From: Chamaelirium japonicum
Lineage: Eukaryota > Streptophyta > Magnoliopsida > Liliales > Melanthiaceae
Assembly: GCA_947650365.1 (NCBI GenBank)
Contig: OX393553.1
Span: 70,665,463-70,729,462, forward strand
Length of the DNA: 64,000 bases
Reading direction: 5' to 3'
The notes beneath the pieces are model-generated. The model had not been told where the DNA came from and did not search any database. It worked only from the letters and a program-made list of their open reading frames with translations. The translations under genes were made by a program, and so were the position numbers. How positions within the stretch are numbered: the stretch's first letter is position 1; each line of letters opens with the position of its first letter. This document shows, piece after piece, positions 31,701-40,676 of the stretch.

Positions 31701-34097
31701 TCACCTTAGGAATGGGTGATTCTCCTGTTGTACATTGATGATATGGTCATCATAGATGACTCTGCTTTTATTTACTCTTTTCTGTGATGACCAAGATCCA
31801 ATAGCCAATAGCCAAGACTCATGAGGCTGTGATGCAAAGATAGATGAGGTGAGGTGAGGTATCCAAGGCCATGAGTTAGTCCCACATCGCCTAGAGAGAA
31901 GGAGATCATAAACTACTTATATAATTTTTTCTCCCAAACATAGAAGACACGTTTTAAAATCGTGCGCCGCTACGGATTCTGTAAGGACTCCGTAATTAAG
32001 CATGCTCGGGCGAGAGTAATATAGGATGGGTGACCTCATAGGAAGTCCTCGTGCGGGCACTGGCAAAGCGGACAATATCTTGTTCGTTGGGACGGATGTT
32101 ACATCTTCAGCAGTACTTACGGTGCTAGTTCAAGATAGACTTATGTCCTCTTTGATACTTCCTCAGGTTTAAGATAGCCCATAGTAAGTGAGTGATTCTG
32201 CTATCCGAGCAGAAGTAAACTGCCAGCATCCTTAGTCGAGATACTATTTTCATTGTTCTGACACTCCACTCAAGTTTCATGTGAAGCTCCAACCTACAGA
32301 TGATGAGCCTCTCTCAGAGCTTACTCGGTACAGATATATTATTTCACATATATATCTCATGGGTTTGGACTTACTGGCTACATCGATCAACTAGCACATG
32401 AATAACTATTTGTTGTTTGCTAACGTTGACCCAACTTATATCAAAAGAACCCAACATGTGGCTAAAGCCTAATATGGGCATCTAGCTTGCTAGTAAATAG
32501 CTAACAATCATTGTTTTTTAGGGACATAGTGTTAGGTCCATGACAACATATTCGTATGGTGAAAAAGACAAACAAGAGATAGTTTTTCACCAGATTCCTC
32601 CCGAAAAGATACATTTATAGCAAGTCCCTTCGTTAACTTTTCTCCCATATATATTAAAACCTACAATTGTTACTCTTTAGTTATAGTGCTTTACAGATTA
32701 TTACTACTACAGTAAAATACGATTTCAAAAAAAAAATTGTTACTATTTTTTGCCGAATTGTTACGCTTCTATGTATTTCCTTGTACAAGGTAAAATGAAC
32801 ATTTTCCAAACTAAAGGACCTAACGTGTGCTTATTTTGTTAAATACGAGTTATTCGAAGGACCAAACACGGTACCAATTTCACCTTGTTTTTCATACCTA
32901 CTACTGACCCGAAAACCGATATAGATCCAACCTTAGTGAGGGTCGGGTTGGTTCATGTATATACCCAATTCAGATTGATTCAGGTTCCGATATGGTAGAA
33001 CCGAACTAGTTCAATCGGGTTCCGGGTTGGCTCAAACCTAAACCAACCCGACCCGATTTGCACCCTGAGGGAAAACTATTGTGATATCTGGTGGAACAAG
33101 GGTGGTTGGGGGAGGGGGAGGGGGGGGGTGTCTAGTGTCGTGGCAATGGGTCGGGTCGTGTCGTGTCTAGTGTCGTGTCGTGTCCAAAACCCCTAGACGT
33201 GGACCCGACCCGTTTAACTAATCGTGTCTAGATCCTAAACCCGTACCTGACCCGCGAATAAACGGGTAGACCCGATAAGACCCGGTAAGCCCCGTTTACC
33301 ACCCGGGTCTATACAGCTGACCCGATCCGACCCAATCCGACTCGACCCGACCTAACCCGAAAGACCCGCTGGTATTATATATTATAGTATCAGATTGCGG
33401 GTAGACCTGACCCGACCCGACCCGTTGAATACTAAACGGGTCTTCCCGGGTCTACCGTGTCCAGACCCTAAACCCGTACCCGACCCGTTTATTAAACGGG
33501 TCTATCGTGTCGACCCGTTTAAGACCCGAACCCGTTTAGCCCTGACCCAGACCCGCTAACTCCGTGTCGGGTCCCAAATTGCCAGCCCTAGGGGTGCGCT
33601 TGGAGCATCACCTGAGACAAGAGGCACAGCAGGGATTCTGCGTGGTTCCGAGCGAGTGAGTCCCCGACTAAGGCCATCTTCTTGCCACGTACGATGCTCA
33701 AGAACGTCCGCGGCTCAAACCTCGGCAGCTCGCACCCGCCGGCCGGCTTCCATCTCCACTGCAGATGGCCCTGCCCCTTCCCGTACTTCCCGCAGTTCCT
33801 CGCGTCCGGCAGCGTCGGGCACGTCACGTTCGTATAGGCCGCGGGCACTCCCGGCTCCCACACCCACCGACCGGCGAACAAATCGCACTCCTTTTCGCCG
33901 GCGGTCGGCGGGGGGTGTGGTATTGGATCAGTCATGTTCAGATGGGGGAGGGGAGGGCCGTGGTTGAGGGTTTTCTTCATGGAAGTGATGGTGAAAGGAT
34001 TGGAGGGGTGTAAGGTTAATAGGAGGAGGAGGATGGAGACGGAGAGGAGGCATAGCAAGGTGGAGCCTATGTTGTGGTGCAGCACCTTGGACTCCAT
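28745..34097 (-). CDS. TBL gene 2: TRICHOME BIREFRINGENCE-LIKE O-acetyltransferase, join(28745..29497, 33612..34097)
   Basis: Close paralogue of TBL gene 1, with the same predicted Golgi polysaccharide acetyl-transfer role. Exon 1 (162 codons) starts at MESKV (ATG 34097-34095), chosen over an in-frame upstream ATG at 34367 because gene 1 starts at the same place and the extension is Lys-rich, non-conserved leader. It has a hydrophobic anchor (residues ~12-31), the PMR5N start CDLFAGRWVWEPG and VGDSLARN, and ends CAG|GTGATG (donor 33611-33610). Exon 2 begins after TTTGATTGCAG (29499-29498), is exactly 753 bp as in gene 1, and carries 'LLRTYTPSHF', 'YCNRTQPW', 'RADGHPG' and DCLHWCLPG. Total 412 aa, no internal stops. 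The intron of 4.1 kb contains a copia relic, Cassandra sequences and a MITE that ends 22 bases from exon 1. The acceptor substrate is inferred. Confidence 0.9.
30478..30810 (+). repeat. Cassandra 5' LTR
   Basis: 333 bp, TGTGACGACC...GATGTTACA, with three GAGGT units near 30550. Immediately followed by AAA and the primer-binding site. Confidence 0.95.
30666..30768 (+). other. 5S rRNA-like region inside Cassandra 5' LTR
   Basis: Carries the conserved internal-promoter half of plant 5S rRNA: 'gaactccgtagttaagcgtg', 'cgagagtagtacc', 'aggatgggtgacc', 'gggaagttctcgtg'. The 5S 5' third is altered (gcgctactacgg), so it is not a functional 5S rRNA gene but may still bind Pol III factors, as proposed for this family. 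Confidence 0.9.
30814..30826 (+). promoter_or_regulatory. Cassandra primer-binding site
   Basis: TGGTATCAGAGCC, the standard complement to the 3' end of plant initiator methionine tRNA, three bases after the 5' LTR. Confidence 0.9.
30877..30889 (+). promoter_or_regulatory. Cassandra polypurine tract
   Basis: AAGGGGGGTGGAT directly before the TGTGACGACC start of the 3' LTR. Confidence 0.85.
30890..31232 (+). repeat. Cassandra 3' LTR
   Basis: 343 bp, nearly identical to the 5' LTR. The length difference is two additional GAGGT units. Its 5S-like block is at 31088-31190. Confidence 0.95.
31783..32103 (+). mobile_element. Solo Cassandra LTR (older)
   Basis: 321 bp, TGTGATGACC...GATGTTACA, about 85-90% like the neighbouring LTRs by eye, with a 5S-like block at 31962-32063. 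No internal domain or second LTR. Flanks TTTTC / TCTTC agree at 4 of 5 positions with a decayed target duplication. The copia reverse transcriptase reading continues on both sides, confirming a simple insertion followed by LTR-LTR recombination. Confidence 0.9.
33133..33590 (+). mobile_element. hAT-like MITE (CGGGTC family) next to TBL2 exon 1
   Basis: Starts TAGTGTCGTGGCAATGGG and ends AATTGCCAGCCCTA, collinear with the 10080-10548 copy in reverse orientation. Flanks GGGGTGTC / GGGGTGCG match at 6 of 8. Its right end is 22 bases from the exon 1 boundary, inside the intron just past the donor. Confidence 0.85.
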
Positions 34098-34399
34098 GGT
34101 TGTGTAGAGGAATGATAGGAGGTGGTGAAGGCCGGAGATCGAGGGGTGAAGGTTGGTGGAGAAGAGATGGGGTGCTCTTAGCTTTTTAGTAGGAGGGGGA
34201 AGATGGAACCACTTCATTCTGAGGGACCTTTTGGAGGGTTTTTTCCATGTTCTGACCACCGGACTCACCTGCTCCTCTAGATCTTCAAAATGGAGTCTTT
34301 TTCTTCTTTTCTTATTAAGGAGGGGACTTTTTTTTTTTTTGGGAGGAACCAGGGGGGTTCTATTCATGGAGCTCTTGTCCGACCAATAGAAAACCCATT

Positions 34400-35065
34400 A
34401 CAATTATTAATCTTCTCTAAGTCTGCATAGTAAGCTATTAAAATACAATCAGGAACAGCAATGGAAGAGAAAGAGGCTATTTCCGAGAGGGACTTCTTGG
34501 CCAATAAATCGGCGCAGCCGTTAAGATCTCTATGGATGTGACAAAACCGATACTCTTCGAAGAGATTAATTGATAATCATCCTGCAGTCGGATACATAAC
34601 TCTGTACCTGCTATGGAGGAGGGAGATCTCCATCCGACAAGATGTGAATAAGGGTCTGGTTATCTCCCTCAACTACCACTCGGGTTGCTGCCAAGGAGAG
34701 TAACGCCTTTAACCCATGAACCAAAGCTATGACTTCAATAACAATAGGTTCACAAGCACCATGCATGGAGTTCTCCCGCAGAGAGAATGTGTGTTCCAGT
34801 ACTATCCCTGATGATAGTACCGGTTGCTGCCTCCATATCATTTAAAAGACCATCTGTATTCACCTTACAAAACTCATTACCAGGGGGGAGCCAGTGTGAT
34901 GGATGGGAATCCAATTGTATCATGTACCGATTGTTGAAATTGTTAAACAGCGCATTAGAAGCAATAATAGTGGATAGAGGATTAGGCTTAGTACGATCGA
35001 AAATCCATCGATTTCTTGCTTTCCAAATGTTTCACATAATAATTCAGAGATCAAATTGTTCAAAA
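34400..35065 (-). pseudogene. LINE C-terminal RNase H (RVT_3-type) fragment
   Basis: Minus-strand reading from about 35060 shows the plant LINE RNase H order: 'VNTDG', 'ATGTIIRD', then the 76-codon open piece 34841-34611 with 'EVIALVHGLKALLSLAATRV' and 'VEGDNQTLIHIL', then 'RDL'-like decayed sequence to 34400. Stops and frameshifts interrupt it. It lies in the upstream flank of TBL gene 2; no LINE reverse transcriptase is attached. Confidence 0.75.
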
Positions 35066-35214
35066 AAAAAAATTGGAGGGACCAATATGAAATGAGGTGT
35101 ATAGTTTAGGAGAGGTTCTTGTAATTTATCTTTTTTAAAAAATAAAGGTTGACATTATGTATGGGTGACAGCCTTGCCAATACATAGTAGGTGGACCAAT
35201 AGTTTTTTCCTATT

Positions 35215-35385
35215 TTTAATATAAATTATCTTTTTAATTATATTAATTTATCTCCCCATGCATCACATGGGTTCGATTCCTACTATACTCACCCATGAGG
35301 CCATGACCTGGCTTAACAATCGAAGTCCTTCCCTACACACCCATGAGGCCATGACCCGACTTAACAATCAAAGTCTCTCTTAATT
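35215..35385. repeat. Dispersed repeat copy 2 with a 45-bp internal duplication
   Basis: Matches 18830-18965. Contains a GGGTTCGATTCC B-box-like word. 'cacccatgaggccatgac' occurs twice about 48 bp apart. Possible SINE derivative. Confidence 0.4.
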
Positions 35386-35479
35386 ATTAGGGGTAATGTG
35401 CCTAAGGTCCCTAAAAACAAATCGGTATATATAGTGATAAGGATAGACAGAGATATTTTAGGGATAGATCCTTTCGTTT

Positions 35480-36060
35480 AGAAAATATCCAATTTACTCC
35501 TACACCCTTTGAAAAATATCCATTGTACCCCTACACGTAGCTGTACAGTAAAATCACATGAATAGTAACATTTCAAAAATAAAGAATAACATTTGCTATA
35601 GTACGTGATTTTATTGTATCAATTTTTTATAGGAAATGAGATTTTTTTTAAAAAAAATGCTACGGTAATTTTACTATAGCTAATGTTACTCTTTGTAAAG
35701 AGTAACATTTCAGTAATAAGGAGTAACATTTACTCTAGTGATTTCATTATAGCATTTTTTTAAAAACAAGATTTTTTATAAAAAAATTGAGCTATTTCAT
35801 TGTAGCAAATGTTACTCTTTATTAAACAAATGTTACTCTTTACAAAAAAATAACATTTCAGTAATAAAGAGTAACATTTGCTACAGTGCTTTCACTGTAG
35901 AAAAAATATAAAAATTTTAAAACGAGGCCTCCAAAACAAAAATTGCTACAGTACTTCACTATATCAAAGAGTAAAAGGTTATAAAGAGTAACATTTGCTA
36001 CGGTGCATATGGATAACATTTGTGATTTTAATATTAAGGACAATTTTGTCATTTAAACGG
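35480..36060. repeat. A/T-rich cluster of direct and inverted 'gagtaacatttgctacagt' words
   Basis: The word 'gtaacattt' and its complement 'aaatgttac' recur roughly ten times in both orientations, along with 'gctacagt' / 'actgtagc'. This would form many hairpins. Probably decayed foldback or MITE sequence; no ORF. Confidence 0.6.
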
Positions 36061-36099
36061 AGAGAAATGTCAACAAAGGGACAGGAGCACCACAAAAAG

Positions 36100-36178
36100 C
36101 AAGGATCAAGTATCGAACCCGGGTTAGTACCCACAAAGAGCAAAACCACTACCAACTACCCAAAGCTGCCATGACAAT
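36100..36178 (-). mobile_element. SINE head, tRNA-like family 2 (minus)
   Basis: On the minus strand the A-box-like 'gggtagttggtagtggt' and B-box-like 'gggttcgatac' are spaced as in a tRNA. Other copies: 36265-36400 (+) and 59108-59190 (-). Confidence 0.6.
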
Positions 36179-36264
36179 CTTTTAAACATGACTTTTATAT
36201 ATAGTATAATAAATTCATTTCATGTACTATGAAAAAAAAAACTCATTTCATGTAAAATAATAGA

Positions 36265-36400
36265 GCAATTGGTAGTGGTACCGCTCCTTGTGGGCATTCA
36301 CTAGGGTTCGATACCCGCTCCCCAGCCCCTGATCATGGTGGCACTCCCACTCGCTAGTGTGGTGACTTCCTGTGAGCCAGGTGGGCCCTTCTACTAGGCC
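36265..36400 (+). mobile_element. SINE, tRNA-like family 2 (plus)
   Basis: 'gcaattggtagtggtac' (A-box region) and 'gggttcgatacccgc' (B box) are separated by about 30 bases, followed by a GC-rich body. No clear A-tail or target duplication. Confidence 0.6.
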
Positions 36401-36689
36401 GTTTCGACTAAAGTTATCTCAAGTGTTTAATTAACCCTGATCTAGTTGACCAAAACATAACCATATCCCATGAATGACAACCTCCACCCTTCTCACCACC
36501 CTTCTACGGCGCTCCCCTCCTCTCCTAACTTCTCACCTATAATGATTTCTAAAAATTGATGGGAATGGTAAGGATGATGAGGAACAAATAGGGGGGATCC
36601 TAATAATAGTGTCACATACGACAAACAGTGATCGATGGGAATGATGGAAAATCGAAGTGCAATTGCAAAGGCAATGCTAAGCTGACAAA

Positions 36690-37279
36690 AAGATGTTGAA
36701 GAATGGCTTGTTATTTCTCTGTATATCCATACAGGAGTTTGCCCGAGTGACTACAGGCTCGCTCGGGTGAATTGCATCCTAACCCAGCTCTCAGAAACTC
36801 GGCCGAAGTTGTTCGGGTGTCTGTCAGCCTCGCCCAGGCGAAATGGCTGCCTAGATGGCTCACATAACCTACAACAAATTCGCTCGAGCGAGTTTGGCTC
36901 CATGTCTCTGGGACAGAACATATGAAGATATCGCCCAGGCGAGCTGTTCAAGACACCCAGCTGAAATCGATCATGGATGTGCAATCAGGTTGATTCTTGA
37001 CGTGTTTTGGACTATGATACTATTGGATCAGTCTTTTTGGTGGAGATCTATTGTAAACCTATTCCCCCATATATAAGGGAGCTCTAGAGTTTTATTTCGA
37101 GAGATGAAACATTGCTTTCTATAGATGGTGGCTTGGTGAGGTTTCTTGTGGGGGAAGAAGCTCTAGGCAAAATGAGTTCCTCGTTGAAGTTGAGCACGGC
37201 TTGTAACTTCTTGGTTCTCCATTATATTGGATCGTCTGATTGTCTTCACCCGTGGTTTTCTCCTGCAAGGTTTCCACGT

Positions 37280-37372
<93 letters not shown>

Positions 37373-37515
37373 TGCTTTGTGGTTTGCTACGTTCATTGCT
37401 TTCTCTATCTGTAATTGGTTTTGTTCCGCATTAGAATCTTAAGGGATTGTTTGTGATTTGATCTTCGTTGACCCAACGTGGTCGGACGAGACTAGTATAA
37501 GATTATATTGACATG
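36690..37515 (+). mobile_element. LTR remnant, probably copia, with long CT microsatellite
   Basis: Contains several 'cgcccaggcga' / 'cgctcgagcgag' palindromic words, a TATA element (CATATATAAGG, about 37068-37078) followed by leader-like sequence, and at 37512-37540 a decayed 'catggtacttaagagg' that could be a primer-binding site. No gag or pol follows. The type is inferred from layout only. Confidence 0.5.
37281..37370. repeat. (CT)n microsatellite, about 45 units
   Basis: Essentially uninterrupted CT from 37281 to 37369 within the LTR remnant. Confidence 0.95.
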
Positions 37516-37820
37516 GTACTTAAGAGGATCCGCAACATAAGTTGGTGATAATTGTGCTGTGAGAATGGTGACATCTAAGAGCACCCGCAGCAGATCGCCA
37601 TCCCGTTATCTTTCACTACTGTAGCTAGCGGGAACGAAAAACAAGCACTCCAGTAGCTTGCTTTTGCCGCTCGCGACATGCAGTGTTCGCCATCCAGCTT
37701 GCTACATGTTGCAAGAGGCGACATCTTGCTATCGAGAGCTTGGCATAATTTGAAGAAAATGAAATCGTTGTACTTGGTTAGGGGCTGGGCGTGATGGTTT
37801 CTTCATATACCCTTTGTGGA

Positions 37821-38140
37821 TAGGGATGGCAACGGTGCGGTTTAAAACCGAGAACCGCAGAAAACCGCACCGCATGATGCGGTTTTGGTTTACCAAAATC
37901 TAAAACCGTCGCGGTGCGGTGCGGTTTCGGTGTTGCGGTGTGGTTTCGGTTTTGCCCAAAACCGCAAAAAACCGAACCGTTTAGACTATTACAATGTTAA
38001 ACCGCGGTGCACCGCACCGCATGGTGCAGTTTCGGTTTTACATATGATACACCGTCGCGGTGCAATACGGTTTCGGTGTTGCGGTTCAGTATTACGGTGC
38101 GATTTCGGTTTTACCCGAAACCGCACCGTTGCCATCCCTA
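37821..38140. mobile_element. hAT-like MITE (GGTGCGGTTT family), perfect 8-bp TSD
   Basis: Inverted ends TAGGGATGGCAACGGTGCGG / CCGCACCGTTGCCATCCCTA are perfect over 20 bp. The exact duplication TTTGTGGA is at 37813-37820 and 38141-38148. The interior is an array of 'gcggtttcggtttt'-type words. Its termini (TAGGGATGGCAA) resemble those of the CGGGTC family, but the body differs. Confidence 0.95.
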
Positions 38141-38299
38141 TTTGTGGACCTCCCCTTACGATCGGAGTTTTGGCACCAGGGTATCCAACATTTTGCGTGG
38201 GTGTTCCAGATGATTCTCACTTGCTCCTCTCTCATGTGAACAGACCTCTGATTGTCTACAAGTTACGTTGTTTTGTAATATGTTATACTCTCTGCCGGT

Positions 38300-38779
38300 T
38301 AGGGGTGGCAATCCTTGACCCGACCCGACCCGACCCGAACCCAACCCGCCAACCCGACCCAAAGTTAGCGGGCTTGGGTTTGGCCTAAACGGGTTCGGGT
38401 CATAAACGGGTTGACCCGATTGATCCGTTTATTTAATGGGTCGGGTTCAGGTTTTTACTTATAACCCGATTGACCCGAATTGACCCGTTTACCAAATGGG
38501 TCGTGTCAACCCGACCCAACCTGAACCAACCCGACCCAACCCGGTCCAATCCGACCCATCTTGACCCAACCCGACAGGTTTTCATGGGTTATGTTGACCC
38601 AACCTGAGCCGACCCGACCTATTTAGTAAACGGGTTTAACAGGTCGGGCCGGGTCAACTCGTTTATTAGGCGGGTCGGGTTTGGGTTTAAGTTTTCGACC
38701 CGGTTTATTAAACAGGTTTGGTGTTTTGCCCTTAATCCTATGTCCCGACCCGACCCGACCCGACCCGACCCATTGCCAC
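38300..38779 (-). mobile_element. hAT-like MITE (CGGGTC family)
   Basis: TAGGGGTGGCAATCC ... CCATTGCCACCCCTA, interior dominated by gacccg / cgggtc words without the 'gtcgtg' variation of other copies. Flanks CTGCCGGT / CTGTCTGT match at 6 of 8. Confidence 0.88.
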
Positions 38780-39310
38780 CCCTACTGTCTGTGTGGCAAT
38801 TCAAGCCCTTGAATCCTCCTTCCAACATGTCTAGGCACGGGTAAAGGCTTGCCTAAACCCTACCTTATTAGGCCAAACCTCCTATAAAATAAAAAGAAGA
38901 AAATTCTAAGGTATGGATTGCCGTGTGAATTTTGTATCAAGCCATTGTCATTTACATAATTTGAATAGCTTTGTCATAACAAAGGGAAATCCCACCAATC
39001 GATAAGTTGACACTGCTTCCCATAAATACAGGTCGGAACACACCCAACTTTCTTGGTTACGCTATGGAAAAGACTCATTACATCGATAATTAGGGGAGGT
39101 TGCGATATCACTTCGATTGCCATCTGTTGAGGCCTATGACTGAAACATAATAGAAGAATCTTCCATAACATATTCCTCCAGATGGAGAGAGTGACTACAT
39201 GATCAAGTCGTTTATTCATCTTTGGGTGACGCACCTGATCCCAAGGTCGAGGAATATTCTCCTTCACCTTATTTCCTGATTGTACTATCGCTCTCTCCCC
39301 TCTATCTCTC

Positions 39311-39403
39311 TTTGTAAATATTATTTATTTTAATATACTTATAGGGATCTAGGTTGAACCCCCCCCCCCCCCCCCCTCATTCAATGAAGGGGATTTCTCA
39401 AAG
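39311..39403. repeat. Short dispersed repeat with internal poly-C, copy 2
   Basis: Same order as 6634-6720: 'ttgtaaata', 'agggatctagg', 18 C (39359-39376), 'ggggatttctcaaa'. Confidence 0.55.
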
Positions 39404-39441
39404 AAGACTAATTCCCATAAAAAGTAATTTCAATGATTTAT

Positions 39442-39654
39442 GAGAAAAAATTTGATGATTAGTAACCACAATCGGTCAGTGGCAATGCGCCACAGACTCC
39501 GCATAAGAGTAAGGAGGTAATTTGAAGAGGCTAAAGAGGTAATATTTATTGGGGCTCAAATTACCTCCTTACACTTATGTGACGTATGTGGTGCAATGCC
39601 ACTGGTCGGTAGTAGTTATCGGTCGTCAAAATCAGTCGTCAAATTTTTTTTCTC
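39442..39654. mobile_element. Foldback element (213 bp)
   Basis: Arms of about 85 bp: left 'ggtcagtggcaatgcgccac' and 'gagtaaggaggtaatttga' are mirrored by 'tcaaattacctccttacac' and 'gtggtgcaatgccactggtc' on the right, extending out to GAGAAAAAATTTGA / TCAAATTTTTTTTCTC. Confidence 0.8.
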
Positions 39655-39692
39655 CGGATTCATACATACCCTAGAAGTTATTTGTGTTGTCC

Positions 39693-39700
39693 TATAAATA
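39693..39700 (+). promoter_or_regulatory. TATA-like box, owner unknown
   Basis: TATAAATA is followed by 'ttccctcttcaataaacccc' and, at about 39789, an AG|GTGAGA donor-like site after 'cttccattc'. Could be a gene or LTR promoter; no coding region on the plus strand supports it. Confidence 0.3.
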
Positions 39701-40676
39701 TTCCCTCTTCAATAAACCCCATTATCTTCTCCCTAGTATCTCATCTTCGGCCTTCGGTGTACATCTACCACGGCCATCTTCCATTCAGGTGAGAATTTCC
39801 TCTCCTTTGTCTGCTTGCTCGATGTTGGTACGTATTCTTGTATCTTGAAATTTCTCATTCCCTGCCTTCCTCCCCTTCCCTATTTCCCTCCTCATCATCA
39901 AAGCCACTGTCAGTTTCCTTTCCCTTTCTCCTCCACTCCTCCTCCTTCCCCATCTCCACTCTCCTTCCACTGCCTCTTCGTCGTCTCCGTATTATAGGAA
40001 CGAACATTCAAAGCATGATTCAACATGATTCTTATTCTTCAATGTGCTCGGTAGGATTCTTCCGAATATTTTTGACTCTGTTCGAAAGAAGATTGCCGAA
40101 CAACATGATCACAACTAATGGTTTTCTCTATGCTCGGTCATGTATCATCGAATAGTAGCTAGCTCGATTAAGGCACATGCGATGGAGGAGGGGGAATGGG
40201 AGGTGGCGAAGGTTCCGACAATGAACACAAATGAGGAGGTAGAGAGGCAACGGAAGCTCCAACGATAGAAAAACAAAAGAGAAATTAAGGAATATATGAA
40301 TTTCTGGTGTGGGGTATGAATAAAATTTATATTTATAAATGAGTAAGATTACAAGGATTGTAATGCAAAAACAAAAACAAAAAATAAAATAAAATAAAAA
40401 ATAAAAAATCTCTTGCCACTCGAATCCAGTGGCTACCAAACTCTGGACCAACGTCCTTCAGCCCATGGGCATCATCCAGCTGTCCCACCGCCAACCATGG
40501 ACCACACCATGACGCAGCTGGAACTCCACGTGGCACCACCGGAATCTCGTCCACCCGATATCCTCCATACGCATCCGCCCGTCAGGAAATAGATAGAAAG
40601 ATGGGAAACACAATTCCCAGCCCGAAACCAAACTCCCATCAATGAGTGGAATCGGAACTCCCTCGCCACCGATCGA

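Larger units (their letters stand above)
29833..32400 (+). pseudogene. copia relic (integrase C-term to RT) in TBL2 intron, split by Cassandra insertions
   Basis: Before the Cassandra element, 29833-29900 encodes the integrase C-terminal words 'LSERTAKCVLLG' and 'YKGYRCY'. After it, 31240-31782 gives reverse transcriptase landmarks ('CKWTYKI', 'MDVKNAFL', 'VIYGLK' and an intact YIDD at 31731-31742), and 32104-32400 continues past the solo LTR into the RT connection region. Many stops and shifts. It is opposite to the TBL2 coding strand. No LTRs of its own were found. Confidence 0.75.

Noticed and set aside
34098-34367. 90-residue N-terminal extension of TBL2
   Set aside because: Absent from TBL1, Lys-rich and not TBL-like; the anchor begins shortly after MESKV in both paralogues.
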